Assembly (NCBI GenBank): GCA_026874595.1
Contig: CM049307.1
Location: forward strand, 41,112,362 to 41,176,361
Direction: 5' to 3'
DNA: 64,000 bases
Source: Sipunculus nudus
Taxonomy: Eukaryota > Annelida > Sipuncula > Golfingiida > Sipunculidae
The notes under the pieces were generated by a model. It ran no database searches. It saw only the letters and a program-made list of their open reading frames with translations, and had not been told where the DNA came from. The position numbers were made by a program, and so were the translations under genes. Every line of letters starts with the position of its first letter. Positions within the stretch are counted from its first letter, which is position 1. Below, piece by piece: positions 20,601 to 34,121 of this stretch.

Positions 20601-22198
20601 CGCTTTTATATGCTATTGTTACTATGCACCAGACCCAATTATAATGGTTCGGTGTCCATCTTAAAATTGATGATGACTGATTTTCATTATGTCCATATAC
20701 AAAAAGGACTTTTCCGTCTCTTCATTCAGAATCTGAAAGGTAGTCATATGGACACACTACATCAAATTGGACTTCTCCTGTAGTGTATATCCTCATGAGA
20801 ACCATCCAGAGGCGTGTCATAATTATTGTTATTCTGCTAGAGTGTAATGTCAGACCAGCCATTCAGGATCATATTTTACCTCGGTCTCCTCATGGGTGTA
20901 ACCTCACACAACAAACTCCAAGGGGATGTTTCTGCAACCTCAGTGGAGTGTTCATTCGGAAAAGGGACAATACCCCCCCCCCCCCCCCCCCCCCGAGTGT
21001 CTGATAATGACAAACAGAGGAAAAAGGAAAACTTAGGTTTTCACTTAGACCACATGGGAAGGTGGCTAGAATCAAATATAATTTGGTCAGGTAAGCATAC
21101 TGCCTCTGGTTTATCACTTCATAGTAACCAAGAGATGGGAGCTGAAATGGACATCATATTACTTCATACATAATAGGGGTTGGGAGATGAAATTTACATC
21201 ACCTCTGCAGGGTTACCTTACCTTCATTAAGAGGGCATCTGGTGGTTACTGCTCATAAAAGCAGATCAAATGGTGGGACAGTTCTGGTTTGAATTAAAAT
21301 TAGCATTCAAAGCTTGCCACATATGAGAGAGATAGATAATTAGTTACGGACCCCAGTATAGAACTAGACAGGAAGGGAATACTTGTACTTGCTGGACATA
21401 AAAACCAAAACTTTATTCTGCAAAGATAGTCTGGTAATTATAGGAGACAATGTATTAATAAGAAAATATAGAAAAATTATAGGAGACAATTTTTTAATAG
21501 GAAAATATAGGAGTCCGTGGAAACCCTGTAAAAAAATTATCTTAATGTCGTTTCTATTGGTGCTTTCCAGTGGAAGAGCAAACAAGTGAAAGATCAACTG
21601 GTATAACCTTAATCTGTTGAACTAATAGGTTTTCCTTGGTTGCCTTGAGATTTTCTCAGATATTGTGAATCATTTTAAGAGTTAACACTCATATATACTT
21701 GACTCCAACATAAGTACTCTGTTGCTGTGAATTTTTTCTTTCATTGTCCATTACTTTCACAAGCAGAAGAACAAGTCAAGGGGGTTTGGAGAGTAACTCT
21801 TCCATGTCATGGCTTTTCTGTTAAATTTGGACTGGAGGAAAAAAATAGTAGTCATACTGCAGATTTTAAACTATATTGTATATAATGCCAAAAGATTGCA
21901 GAATATCACATTTCTATAGCCTATGGTTAATTTCTAGGAATATCATAAATTTTGGATGCTTCTGGAAAGTAATATTCCATTTGGCAAAGTTTCTATTGTT
22001 AAATTGTACATTTCACAGAAGAATGGGCGCAAAAAAATGCCAAAGCAATCATTAATGTCTGATATTGACACAAGAAATCGTACTTGTGACTTAAATATCC
22101 TCATATATCTGTGCTGACCACACGTATACAATCATACATGGTGGAATCCTTGTCATATTTATCTAGGAAGCCCAGGAAGACTGGTTTGAACAGGATGT
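20601..22198. other. Intergenic, no gene seen
   Basis: AT-rich unique-looking DNA with a run of 22 C at 20973-20994 and a small inverted or tandem duplication (aattataggagacaatntnt) near 21435 and 21476. No coding region is supported. Confidence 0.6.
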
Positions 22199-23355
22199 GG
22201 GGATTCAGTTACAGCTGTTCATATATTTTAAATGGCTCATGGGGGCAGTCCAATGGGCAGGTTAAAAGAGGCAAATTCATCAATGATCACATGGTTAACC
22301 CATTGTTGCCAGAGACTATATGTATCAAAGTCCTACTTTAATGTGATGAACACTGCTGTTCTGAAAGCAGTATTTTACTCAATGGAAAAGCATGCATTTT
22401 CTAAAAGTTTTGCTAAATGAGGTATTTTATTTAATATTGTGGCACTTACGGTTACTCATGATATACTCGGCTAAATGTTGAATGTTTTGGAACTTGAAAC
22501 TGAATAAGGTAATTCAACAATAATTAGTGTATTCATTTACAGGCATTGTACATTCTGTGTAATCATGTTTGTTATCAATTGCCCATGGTCTAGTGCATTT
22601 TTGAAAACTGGGCTTCTGATGCTTATGAAATTTGAAGATGTTTAATTGATAAAATTGGTAGTGTGTTAGATCAGGCATGTGATATATGTAATTGTGCAAC
22701 TGTCTATCCATTGTCGGTGAAAACTGGTCTTAATCTTGTTTGTTACACAAGAGCCAAAATGTATAGGAGACATGTATTTATAGGAAAATTATAAATAAAC
22801 CATATGCATAAATCTTGTGTAAACATTTCTCAGATATATTCACTGGAGGTACTGATTTGATCACATGCATGTGCATTAAGTATACTCAACAGTTTAATTT
22901 ACAATTCTTTTTAAACCTGCCACCAAAACAGCATTACTTTCTGCAGAAACTAGTACAAAATATTTACTTGTGATAGAACATTTGTGCATTGTATTTTTTA
23001 TTTGTATAAAATAAAAGTTATTTTGGTCAGAAAGTGTGGTTTGGCTTTTGTGGGGGAAAAATGAAACCCTGATTTTATTATGAAAAATGAAACCCTGTTG
23101 ATACAGAGATTGAGAGCAGATAATCTTGTAAATACTTCCCAAAATTTGTTTTGCATTTGCTTGCAGTGTTATTCTGATATTATGCCCACAGCAACAATGC
23201 AATATTCTGCTGGACTGATGATCTTTCCGGTAGAGTTAGATAGGAACAGGCTGGATGCTTGAAATACAAGAATAATTACATGTAAGAGAGTAAAGGGGAT
23301 ATTTGGGATGTTAGACTGCACTAAAAGAGACCAGAAATTGGACATTATCTGATGT
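22199..23355 (+). repeat. Segmental duplication, copy 2
   Basis: See copy 1 at 17961-18816. Both break at the same right-hand phrase (gacattatctgatgt). This copy has an extra piece at about 22589-22884, starting after gcccatgg and ending before actcaacag, so either copy 1 lost it or copy 2 gained it. Confidence 0.9.
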
Positions 23356-23741
23356 GTTATAAAGCCTATTTAACACTGAATTTTCATTTCTTGAGCTATT
23401 TGGTATTCTTCACCCTTAGGTCTAGCTTTTAAAACATTTTGACCTATTATTAGAACAATTTGTAGAACCCTGAAGCATTGTGGGTAAAATATTATCACAC
23501 AAAAGGGCATAATTTCATAAATATCCAACTGGACCATTATACAATTTGGTTGTGTGGATTTACATTACAACCTAAGCCCCTGGTGATCTAAGGGAAATTT
23601 GTGTGCAAGAAACAACAGGGGCCAGCTAGTCAAAGACTGACCATACAGAAATTCAATTCAAATTTAATTTATTCAAATCTTAATTTCTTGCAGATACTCA
23701 CACTGATGTTATTATATGTGAGGGGCTCATTTCTCCATAAA
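23356..23741. other. Intergenic, nothing recognised
   Basis: AT-rich, no open frame and no repeat signature that I can identify. Confidence 0.5.
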
Positions 23742-24908
23742 CTAGAATATGGGTAGTCGACAAGCAACTACATGTATCTGCCAAAATCAGAGTGAAACGG
23801 GTGAAGTGAGGCATGGATTGAGTGGCAAGGTGAAATAGAGTGAGGTGTTGCATATTAGCATGGATGTCTGCAGCCGAAATGTGTATGTAGGTTGTGCCAC
23901 CTACCACAAAATCCAGAAAGCTGTCAAAGTTGTATACATATGCAAAACTTGAGGCAGATAAGTCAAACCACTACATGTATATGAGTGATTTTAGCCCGTG
24001 GCAGACAAACAGACGGCCGTACAAGAATGGTTGCAGGTGGCACCACCAGTTTTGCATATGATAAAGAGCTATGCGAGATCTATACACATGCAAAACTTTG
24101 GCCCAATCGGTCAAACGGTTCCCTAGATTTGAGCTTGGATGTCTGCAACGTAATCCTGAATGTAGGTGGCGCCACCTGTCATAAAATCAAGAGAGCTGTC
24201 CAGGATGTATAAACCTGCAAAATTTTGGGCAGATATGTCAAACCACTGCCGAGATATGAGTGATTTTATCCCACGGCAGACAGACAGACAGATGCTGTGC
24301 AAAAATTGTAGCAGGTGGCGCCACCAGTTTTGCTAATGATTAAGAGCTATGTGAGATCAATACACATGCAGCATTTTGGCCCAATGGGTTAAACGGTTCC
24401 CGAGATATGAGCTTGGATGTCTGCAGCATAAACTAGAATGTAGGTGGCGCCACCTGTCATAAAATCAAAAGAGCTTTCCAGGATGTATAAACCTGCAAAA
24501 TTTTAAGCAGATATGTCAAACCATTGCCGAGATATGATTGATTTTATCCCACAGCAAACCAAAAAGACAGATGCCTTGCAAAAATGGCTGCAGATGGCGC
24601 CACCAGTTTTGCGGATGATAGAGCTATGTGACATCTATACACATGTAAAATTTTGGCCCAATCTGTCAAACGGTTCCCGAGATATGAGCTTGGATGTCTG
24701 CAGCGTTATCGTGAATGTAGGTGGCGCCAACTGTCATAAAATCAAGAAAGCTATCCAGGATGTATATGCATGCCAAATTTCAAGTGAATTAGACAAACCA
24801 CTGCAGAGATATGAGTGATTTTAACCCAAGGCCGACGAACAGATGGACACTGCAAACATGGTTGCAGGTGGCGCCACCATTTTTTGTGTATGTTATAAAG
24901 CTCTCCAA
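23742..24908 (+). mobile_element. Interspersed element P, copy B (3'-truncated)
   Basis: Begins CTAGAATATGGGTAGTCGA and carries the same approximately 280-bp units with GGTGGCGCCACC. It stops abruptly at ttataaagctctccaag, before the GGC-rich tail found in copies A and C. Confidence 0.8.
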
Positions 24909-25276
24909 GAATTGAAGATTACAAGTCATAATGACATTCTGAACACCTGTGAAAACAAAGAAAAACATGAGTTCATTATGTCGCTAAATAAATCTGCAAG
25001 GCCTAAAAATGGAATTGCTGTTCTGAACACATGAAGCCACAGTACAACAGACAGTAGTGATGTACTGACACGGATTATAGTGGTGTGATGAATAAATGCA
25101 AAAGAAGAATACAGCCAAAGTGATGAAACAATTCCCTTTACTGTCACAGAAATGGGCACAGTGACAGCTAAAAGAGACAATCTACCATTGTTGTCACTAA
25201 ACTTTGCAAGCAAAGATGCTCAAAAATTTTTTTCCTAATTAATAAAAGTGTCTTCCTCCAGGTAAGACATAATCAA
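24909..25276. other. Spacer between element P copies, with a match to the PTEN acceptor repeat
   Basis: Unique-looking DNA. At 24920-24949 the phrase tacaagtcataatgac + attctgaacacctg is nearly the same as the 43-bp unit repeated beside PTEN exon A (63618-63960). The length of exact match (16 bases, then 9) is more than I would expect by chance. Confidence 0.55.
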
Positions 25277-26736
25277 CTAGAATACGGGTAGTCGACAAGC
25301 GACTACGTGTATCCGCCTAAATCAGAGTGGAACGGGTGAAGTGAGGCATGGATTGAGTGGCAAGGGGAAATGTAGTGAAGTGTTGCATATTAGCATGGAT
25401 GTCTGCAGCCAAATGGTGTATGTAGGTTGCGCCACCTACCACAAAATCCAGAAAGCCCTCCAAGTTGTATACATATGCAAAATTTGAGGCAGATAAGTCA
25501 AACCACTGTATGTTTATGAAATTTTAGCCCCTGGCAGACAAACATATGGACGCTGTGCAAAAATGGTTGAAGGTGGCCCCACCAGTTTTGCGTATGATAA
25601 AGAGCTATGTGAGAACTATACACATGCAAAACTTTGACCCAATCGGTCAAACGGTTCCCAAGATATGAGCTTGGATGTCTGCTGCATAAACTAGAATGCA
25701 GGTGGTGCCACCTGTCATAAAATAAGGAGAGCTGTCGGGGATGTATAAACCTGCAAAATTTTAGGCAGATATGTCAAACAACTGCCGAGATATGAGTGAT
25801 TTTATCCCATGGCAGACAAACAGACGGGAGCTGTGCAAAAATGGCTGCAGGTGGCGCCACCAGTTATGCGTATGATAAAGAGCTATGTGAGATCTATACA
25901 CATGCAAAATTTTGGCCCAATCGGTCAAACGGTTCCCGAGATATGAGCTTGGATGTCTGCAGCGTAAACATGAATGTAGGTGGCGCCACCTGTCATTAAA
26001 TCAGAAAGCTATCCAGGATGTATACGCATGACGAATTTCAGGTGAATTCGTCAAATCACTGCAGAGATATGAGTGATTTTATCCCATGGCAGACAAACAG
26101 ACGGGAGCTGTGCAAAAATGGCTGCAGGTGGCGCCACCAATTTTGCGTATGATAAAAAGCTATGCGAGATCTATACACATGCAAAATTTTTGCCCAATCG
26201 GTCAAACGGTTCCCGAGATATGAGCTTGGATGTCTGCAGCGTAAACGTGAATGTAGGTGGCCCCACCTGTCATAAAATCAGAAAAGCTATCCAGGATGTA
26301 TACGCATGCCGAATTTCAGGTGAATTAGTCAAATCACTGCAGAGATATGAGTGATTTTAACCCCAGGCAGACGAACAGATGGACACTGTGCAAACATGGT
26401 TGCAGGTGGCGCCATCATTGTTTATGTATGTTATAAAGCTATCCAAGGGCTACATTTGTACAAAAAATTTTTCCTGATCTGTCAAACGGTTCCCGAGTTA
26501 TGTGGGTTTATGTGTGGAAACATACGCACAAATGGACACTGGGCAGAGAGAAAAGGTCAGAGGTCAACGCAAATTGGTTAGGCACCAGTTTACATGTGAC
26601 CTGATAATTGGTGTAAGTTTCCGAAAAATCCCTCCAGTAGTTTTAGAGGAGTTCTCGGGAAACGAATGCGGTGGCGGCGGCGAAACCCGGTCAAAATCAT
26701 AGTATCCGCAAAACTTCATTTTGGCGGATACAATTA
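25277..26736 (+). mobile_element. Interspersed element P, copy C (most complete)
   Basis: Begins CTAGAATACGGGTAGTCGA with the GTAGTCG/CGACTAC hairpin and GTATCCGCC. It contains four to five internal units of about 280 bp and ends with GCGGTGGCGGCGG and a clear hairpin GTATCCGC (26702-26709) ... GCGGATAC (26724-26731). The same octamer near the start suggests matching subterminal signals at both ends, as in a non-autonomous transposon. Order of the superfamily unknown. Confidence 0.82.
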
Positions 26737-27090
26737 AGCAACTTCTCAATTTTTGTTTGTTTGGTTTTTTTTTTTTTTAGTTTGCTTTTAATAGGTTTTG
26801 TGTAATTACACAACAAACAATACTGATTGGCAACAGTATTTTATTAGGATCCAGTCATATACTGCTTAACAACATACTTGTAACCACATTCTATAAAACT
26901 ATAGACCTATATGTACATTTTTGTGTTCTGGATGAAAAATAAAATTATGGAATGACATGATGAATTACCAGTGCTGCCACCTCCCAGACATCTACAGTAC
27001 TAGACATCTGGACTGTTATAAACAAAGTGTTTTTGGTGAATATATACATCTCACATTCACATTTTATTATTACATTGAGCTTGAATGACT

Positions 27091-27092
<2 letters not shown>

Positions 27093-27156
<64 letters not shown>
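27093..27156. repeat. (AT)n microsatellite
   Basis: About 32 uninterrupted AT dinucleotides. Confidence 0.98.
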
Positions 27157-27159
<3 letters not shown>

Positions 27160-27459
27160 AAGCTTTTATAGCCCAGAGCAATAATGCCTGGACAAAATGT
27201 TGTTTTGTGTAGCAGGTGGGGGCATCTACTGTATCATCCTGTGTTTCAATTACACACAGTATTTATAACAATTCTGAAACCATAATAGGGTGCAACTTTT
27301 GTCAGTTTACTCATTTAAACAAACTATGCTCCCTTATAGTATACCGAGCAATAATTATTAATACACTTTCAAAAATAACATATTTTACAGCATGTGCGCA
27401 CCTGCAGCACATTCAGCAAACAACAAGTTCCAACCTGATACAAAATATGAGGTATTTGT

Positions 27460-27461
<2 letters not shown>

Positions 27462-27522
<61 letters not shown>
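27462..27522. repeat. (TA)n microsatellite
   Basis: About 30 uninterrupted TA dinucleotides, followed by tgcatgcatgca. Confidence 0.98.
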
Positions 27523-27526
<4 letters not shown>

Positions 27527-29132
27527 TGCATGCAGTGATGTGGGAGAGTTTCACAAACATTTCTACTCTCAGCTGTAACAGGTACTCAACAATGACTTGG
27601 ATGTAACACATTTTAATCTAAAACCAGCATATTTTTGTTGAGAATTACACTCCCGGCTTTTTTACCAAAAAGTTTAAAACTCGAAGCAACACAAGGGAAT
27701 CATGGATCAGATGGCCTTCTAGATGACTTTAATTATAACAACACAACAGCCATGGTTGGTTGTTTGCAAAGTATTTTTTTTTCTTCAAAATTTCAGACAA
27801 TGAAGTGTTTTTATGACGAGTCTTCACCTCAGATATATGTACATGCAAAGTTACCAGAGGCATACCTTATATTGCTGTAGTTGCCGCCTAACGGGGCAAC
27901 CTCAACATCTAATTTAAAGGTACACATACAAAAAACTTTACCAAACCAGGGCCATTTTCGCTGTATCTGTGCATTTCAGCTCAAGAGGGACCTCTGTCCA
28001 TTTGAAGTTTGTTGTATTGGGTCTGTGAATTATGTTTGATTTTGTCTGATAGTCAGTCCCGATGGTTTCTTGTTTAGTCAGAGTAAAACAATAACACTAT
28101 CTCTCAAAATTGCTCATCTGTCACTCTCAACCCCACAAATTTTGTATCTGATAAAAAATATTTCACATGGTGAACATGTGCTTACTACTTTGTATACAAT
28201 TGGAAAGAACTTTCAAAGCAAGTCGATACCAGTGTGGAAATACAGAGTCTGAGATGGCAGTGCCATCAACTATTTTACAAATAAGTTTCCAAGTTCAATA
28301 AAAACAGTAAAACCAGTAAATGTTATCAAAAACATCAGGCACAATGTTTATACCACCAACATGATAAACACTTGATAATTTAACTGGCTCTGAATTTAGC
28401 AAATTACTGTTCTGTATGTGTGATATAATGTATTAACACTGCATTCATTACTGGTATATATTCATACATATAAAGATGATCTTGTGCTTCTTACAAACTG
28501 CAGTATTAAAATGTCACCCCTGACCTGGTCTGTATTCAGTGATGTAACCCTGCACATGTAGGTGGCAGCACTAATCAGTGATATTTTATGAATATTCATG
28601 AGCTCAAATGAACAGTCTGTACATACACAACACTACTTACAAACATACAAATGGGCAGTCAACCGACAAAACATTAGAAAAGTGTTTTTTTTTTTGGTTC
28701 CACAGACATATACAAATTGGTCTGCCCTATGGAGCTGCTGATTCCAACCAAATACAGACACACGATCCTAACATCTTAAATACTTTAAAAACAAGCACCC
28801 TGCCTCCATGATGTAGTGCTGCTGTCACAGACCTGGTGATTTCCCAGCAGTTCCAATCACATCTGTAAGCACTTGAATGGTCATATGTAAGCCTGAACTT
28901 GAAGTATATACGTCAAGCTAACATTTTTTTATGATTGCTAAATGCAAACTACAAACATTTCTCTTCTTCTTAATTAACATGTGTGTGTAAGTGTGTGTGT
29001 GTATATCTACACACACATACATGATCTTACAAATTCAGTTGTGCAATATAAAAAATATTCATTACAGATTCATTCAAAGATCCAAAGTTTTGTGAAAAAT
29101 ATGTCATCTGGGTCAACAGTACAAATGTTTCT

Positions 29133-29137
<5 letters not shown>

Positions 29138-29181
<44 letters not shown>
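29138..29181. repeat. (AT)n microsatellite
   Basis: About 22 uninterrupted AT dinucleotides. Confidence 0.97.
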
Positions 29182-29184
<3 letters not shown>

Positions 29185-32100
29185 AACCTTAAAAATTCCA
29201 TATATATTTTCATGTCTACTGCCATACTGGCTACAAGTGTGCTGCTACATGAACTCAAGCAACATGGCCTCATTTGTGCAAATACTGTCAGTTAATGTTT
29301 GGTCAGATGGAGTTGAGACTCAAACCAGCATGGTTACGGGGTAACATATCCTTCACAATAAGCATAAGCAACCAGATCGCAATTCAGAAATACAGGACGA
29401 GGGGCACCATGTGGTTCAACCAGGATATCATCTCCTTCACTACATCCCTGGATTTTTATAATACATTTTTTAACAGGTGATGTAACAACTCTATTTTTAC
29501 AAGCCTATGCACATATCATACTATCATTAGTAAACCAGTCCTGTATATGTAACAAGGACATGCAGTAAATTCATGTTTATATACCTGTTTAGTCTGTTTG
29601 TATTAACAAGAAATGTCGGAAACATGGCTATACACGTGTCCATTTGTCTAACTAAGCTCTTGGTTGTTAATAACAGAGCCACAATCCCAATGTCCTGCCC
29701 TTTGCTAGTTGTGCATTATGAACTTTTTAGCTTGGGTATGCTATCTGCCATATAGTTCATCCAGATATTCAACATTAAGAATCACTCTTAGAAAACAGAG
29801 GAAGAATATTGTGGTTAGCAATAACATTCTCATGTTTTATTCAGTACATCTCAAATGAGGGAACAAAACATGCTGAGGAATTAAAATTAATTAAACCAAG
29901 GATAGAAGGTGCCTGCATTCTGCCGAAGCATATAATAAAATGAATTTTCCCCTGACCCAAGTCAACATAACAAATTCAGTGTACAATGCATGTCATTATA
30001 ATCAAAGGAAAATATTAAGCTTTCCTTTTTCATGAGTACATGTATTGGGTTTCAAAACTGAAAACAGAAATACATTATCATTCTTTCATTCTGTAATATA
30101 ATAGTTTTATAATAGTTTTTTTTTCTCTCTTTTCTTTAAGACCTGATGATAAATAACCCATTTGCTGATACACAACAATCCAATGAGTGCTTTTGAAACA
30201 TCATGTGACATGTGATGTGCATCATGTGACCAAACATGAGTAATGTGACACTAAGAACAGGTGCACACTGGTTACATATACTTGCAGTTGAAAAAGCTTG
30301 CATCAAGCAAAACAGACACTAAAACCTGCACTTTTTTGACTGTCTATACACTACAAAACAAAACCCAAGTTGAACCCCTTTTCATGGTGAGCTTATGTAA
30401 TCTGTGTTAAAAAGCAATTATTACTGGTTTCATTGCATAGCCTTCCATCAATATGACTTGAGAACATATATTTGATTGTCTTTGAATGAACAATAGAGTT
30501 CCTAGCAGTCCCTGGTTTAACTGTATTTTAATGGCTGAATGAAGCAGCTTAACCCCTACATGTCAAGTACAGAAGGAGTTCAAACATGCTATGAAGCGTA
30601 TCATAAAAAATTCTTATTGGAGTAAGAACCTTGTATCTCAAGGCACATTAAATTAAACTGAGATTTACTCATGTCAAAAGAGACCAGCAGCATATTATTA
30701 CCTATATACCAGCTACTGAATGCAGATATAAATGTACGGAGATGTGATTCAGTTTTGACAAGACATTCAATATGTGTGTATGTGTACAACAAACTGATGT
30801 GCCACCATGTCCAGCCATATCACTGTAACCCTGGCTGATAACAATATAAACATGCGTCATTACAGCGTCCCCTGACCACAGAAGGGTGTACAACACTGTA
30901 CCCGCCCACTGTACATACAATTAACAGTCATAATACTGGTGCACAAAACCTACAATAATGCCCACAAGTTAACCTAGCATTTACGCCAGTTCTGGAAGAT
31001 GTACACAGCGTCCTGAGGTACCAACATTATCATTACAGCACAACCATCTTCATCCCATTTTAATCTTCTTAATTTCAGATCTTGATACAAAGATCAGGGT
31101 TTTAACCAAAACTACAGATCAAAGGGTCGAGTGCTGTTACTTAACTGTGCTAAGCTGTACAGACTGATCAGGTTCTGGTGAAAGCTTTTGGGCTTGTTCT
31201 ATCAGCTGAGCTCCAATCTGATTTAAGCCCTTCTGGTTTGTTGAACTTTCGGTCAAGAAGTAGGAAAGCCTGACCCTGGTCAGTTTGATGACCAATGGTC
31301 AGTTTGACGAAACATTAATTTGATTTGATAAGCCCTGATCCGGCTCAAGGTGGGAAATCATGAAACTTGGATGAAATTACTGCAGTTATAATTACAATGT
31401 CTCTAGTCCACTGTTCAGCTACACTGTAAAAAATAAACTGTGGATTCAAAGATTTCCACAATTTAAAAATGTCAAACCTACATTTTGATTACACTCTTCA
31501 TTTATATATGTTTGTGGTGTTTGTATGTTTAAATTTGACTTTTCTTCAACTCCAAAACCAACAAGTTTTTACAACTGATATTTCAAAATCAACATTTCTG
31601 TGTAACATCAACATTTCACAAGTTATAATGTGCAGTTTATACAAAATCAGGATGAACTTCAATAACAGTCAGAATATTTAATCTCTGTCAACTTGGATCA
31701 GTTTTAACTCCAAACGAGGTTTTCAAAGATTACACCCCAGGATTTCATCGTGCAAAAACAAAACCAGCTTATCTGTTTAACACTGCCTCTATTTGGAATA
31801 TAAAGCACAAACATTTGAAACAAAATACTGCACCCAACATTTTACTTTTACCAGTCCCCACCAGGGGTCCCCACTGGGATTTACTGCTGGTCATTCTCCT
31901 CTTACTGTGCTTTCTTGACAGTTATGAAAATCATTCATTCTCCGATGTCATACAGATATTAAGCGCACAAATAAGTTCTCATTTGTGATACAATTTGTGG
32001 TTTTTTTATTTAAGCAGTTCCTTTAAAAAATATTCAAATTGACTTTGGCAAATACTACAGTTTAAAGAGAGAGAACATTTGTTCTTCAGTTTTAGTGCAG

Positions 32101-33686
32101 TTTATCTAATTTGCATTATACCTGCCACGAGACAGAAGGTTAACTGAAGAGTAAAAATTAACTTTCTAGTGGCACTCCAGTTCATATTTTGAAAATTAAT
32201 CAAGATATCTGTTCTACTGTCCTGACCTATGAACTCACCCTTTGAATTCCTCCGTGGTGACACCAATGTAAGAGTTGCAATACATGTATATTCAGCTTCG
32301 TCAACACAGTTAACGACGCTTTTGCATTCCAACATCTGCAGCAGTTTCAACAGGATACAGAACTGGCAGGTTTGAAAAAGAACAACAATACTTGCGCAGG
32401 GTTAAACATTAGTGCCAGTGGGGTGCGGAATAGACGAGACAACAATACAACACCGGTCTACATAGCATTAAGGCAAGAAGAGTGGGTGGTGTCTGCGGAG
32501 GGCGACACACGAACAAACATATAACACAAACACACGCATGCTTCCTTCCACTGCTTTATCCCCCTTCAATGTCAAAGAGCAGTTGGATCATTTTTTTTTA
32601 TCTTGTGCTACGGACGTGAGAGTATCACAGACAATCTGCCCCGTGTTTGAACTTACTTTCAAAAGTAAAGTGAAGACACCTAAACCCCATGGTCTCTTTG
32701 GACAAACATGATTTAAGGTTTATTATCTGGGCAGGAAAGAGGTTTAAGATCAGATACAGGGATTACTGTATTTATTTAACCTTTTGCTGCTTAAACTGTA
32801 ATAAATCTAAGTTTTATCTCTTAATTTGGAGTATATTTTGAGTTTACATAATTTTGTGTTCATAGATGGCTGTTGGGTCAGTAAATGGAATTAAACCTTA
32901 TCCTATATCAGGTTTTAGACAGATTAACAATTGTACAGCCATGGGACACTATGCTAGTGGCAAAGCCAGAACCTGCCCAAGTGTTCTTATCCTGTTAAGT
33001 GCAATCTACAGTCCATCCTGAGTCTGTGACATCAACTGAACACAAGAGCTGATCAAACCAAAGTTATTGAAATACTGATTATTAAGACACTTAACAGCCA
33101 CATTGGCTTTGTCCCTGTGCCTGGTTGGTTATGCACTGGTCCCTGATGAGTACCAACAGCAGAATTATGTATTTTACAGTCCTGTGACTGCTTAAGAGTT
33201 AAAACCCTGAAAGTTAACATTTACATGTTGATGCTGAATAAAAGCAGGCTTTCAAGAACTGGGCTTCAGTGGACTATGAGTAAACAGATGACTTTACTCA
33301 GTGTCATTAGCACACACATCCTTCAAATTATTCAGACCCTATGTGGTGTTAGAAAATTTCAACATTTCCCCTTCAGGTTTTTTCTTTGGTATTCAAATCA
33401 AATTACACTCATTCTAACAAATTATCTTCACATTTTATACAAGTAAAAATTCACACTGCGTGAAATTTTCTATGAAAAGCTATAAAGGCTGCTGGTGCCT
33501 GTGTTATTGTCAGTTGAAACTTCTTGACTGATGATATTTTCAGTGAAAAGTTTGAAGTATCAACTGGGAATACTGGGAGACTTGGTAAAAATAGTAAAGT
33601 GACTCATCCTGCTTATTTGATTATAAAACCATCAGACTTGAAGGTTTCCTTCTCTTCATTAACCTTAATCTCAAACCAAAAAGATA

Positions 33687-34121
33687 TACTGTGGTTGGCT
33701 TCATATTCGCGAGGCCGAAATATCACAATTTCTTTCATTTTTAACGTTTTGCGAGGGTTTTATTTTGATGATCGCATCAGAATTCATGAAAATTAATTAG
33801 AACAGTATTTGCATTTATAATGATTTAGGAATAAATCCCACAATATATCACTCATTTCCATTATCATCCTTGTGTCACAGTCGATGTTTTGACAATTATT
33901 ATTGCATATTTGCATGAGCTGCTTCTGATCACACCCACAGATTATGTTGTTGATTGACAAACCATCTTTCCAGAGGTATAACTAATCCATTTGTGCAGAT
34001 TCATCATACCCTCTTGTTCTTCCTAGGTAATGGGTTATCCCGAGGAATCATATTCAGGATTAATTCAATTCGGGAATATCGCGAAATTAAAACCCTCGCG
34101 AACAAAAAGGCAACCACATTA
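33687..34121. mobile_element. MITE family M2, copy 1
   Basis: Left end TACTGTGGTTGGCTTCATA with TTCGCGAG, right end ctcgcgaacaaaaaggcaac + cacatta, an imperfect inverse. The interior has gcgagggttttattttgatg and its mirrored cgcgaaattaaaaccctcgc. The same ends and length (about 430 bp) occur at 48687-49116, so this is a short non-autonomous DNA transposon. Confidence 0.85.

Larger units (their letters stand above)
26737..33686. other. Intergenic or PTEN 3' region, no gene seen
   Basis: AT-rich, low in recognisable repeats. Contains three TA microsatellites (listed) and a small CA/GT patch at 28981-29020. No frame with family resemblance on either strand. It lies 3' of PTEN, so part could be distant 3' UTR. 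Confidence 0.55.

Noticed and set aside
24926..25213. 95-aa - frame with FSQVFRMSL, like the frames over the PTEN acceptor array
   Set aside because: The resemblance comes from the DNA similarity of the repeat unit, not from a shared protein.
26945..27578. Open frames encoding long Ile-Tyr runs
   Set aside because: Translations of TA microsatellites.
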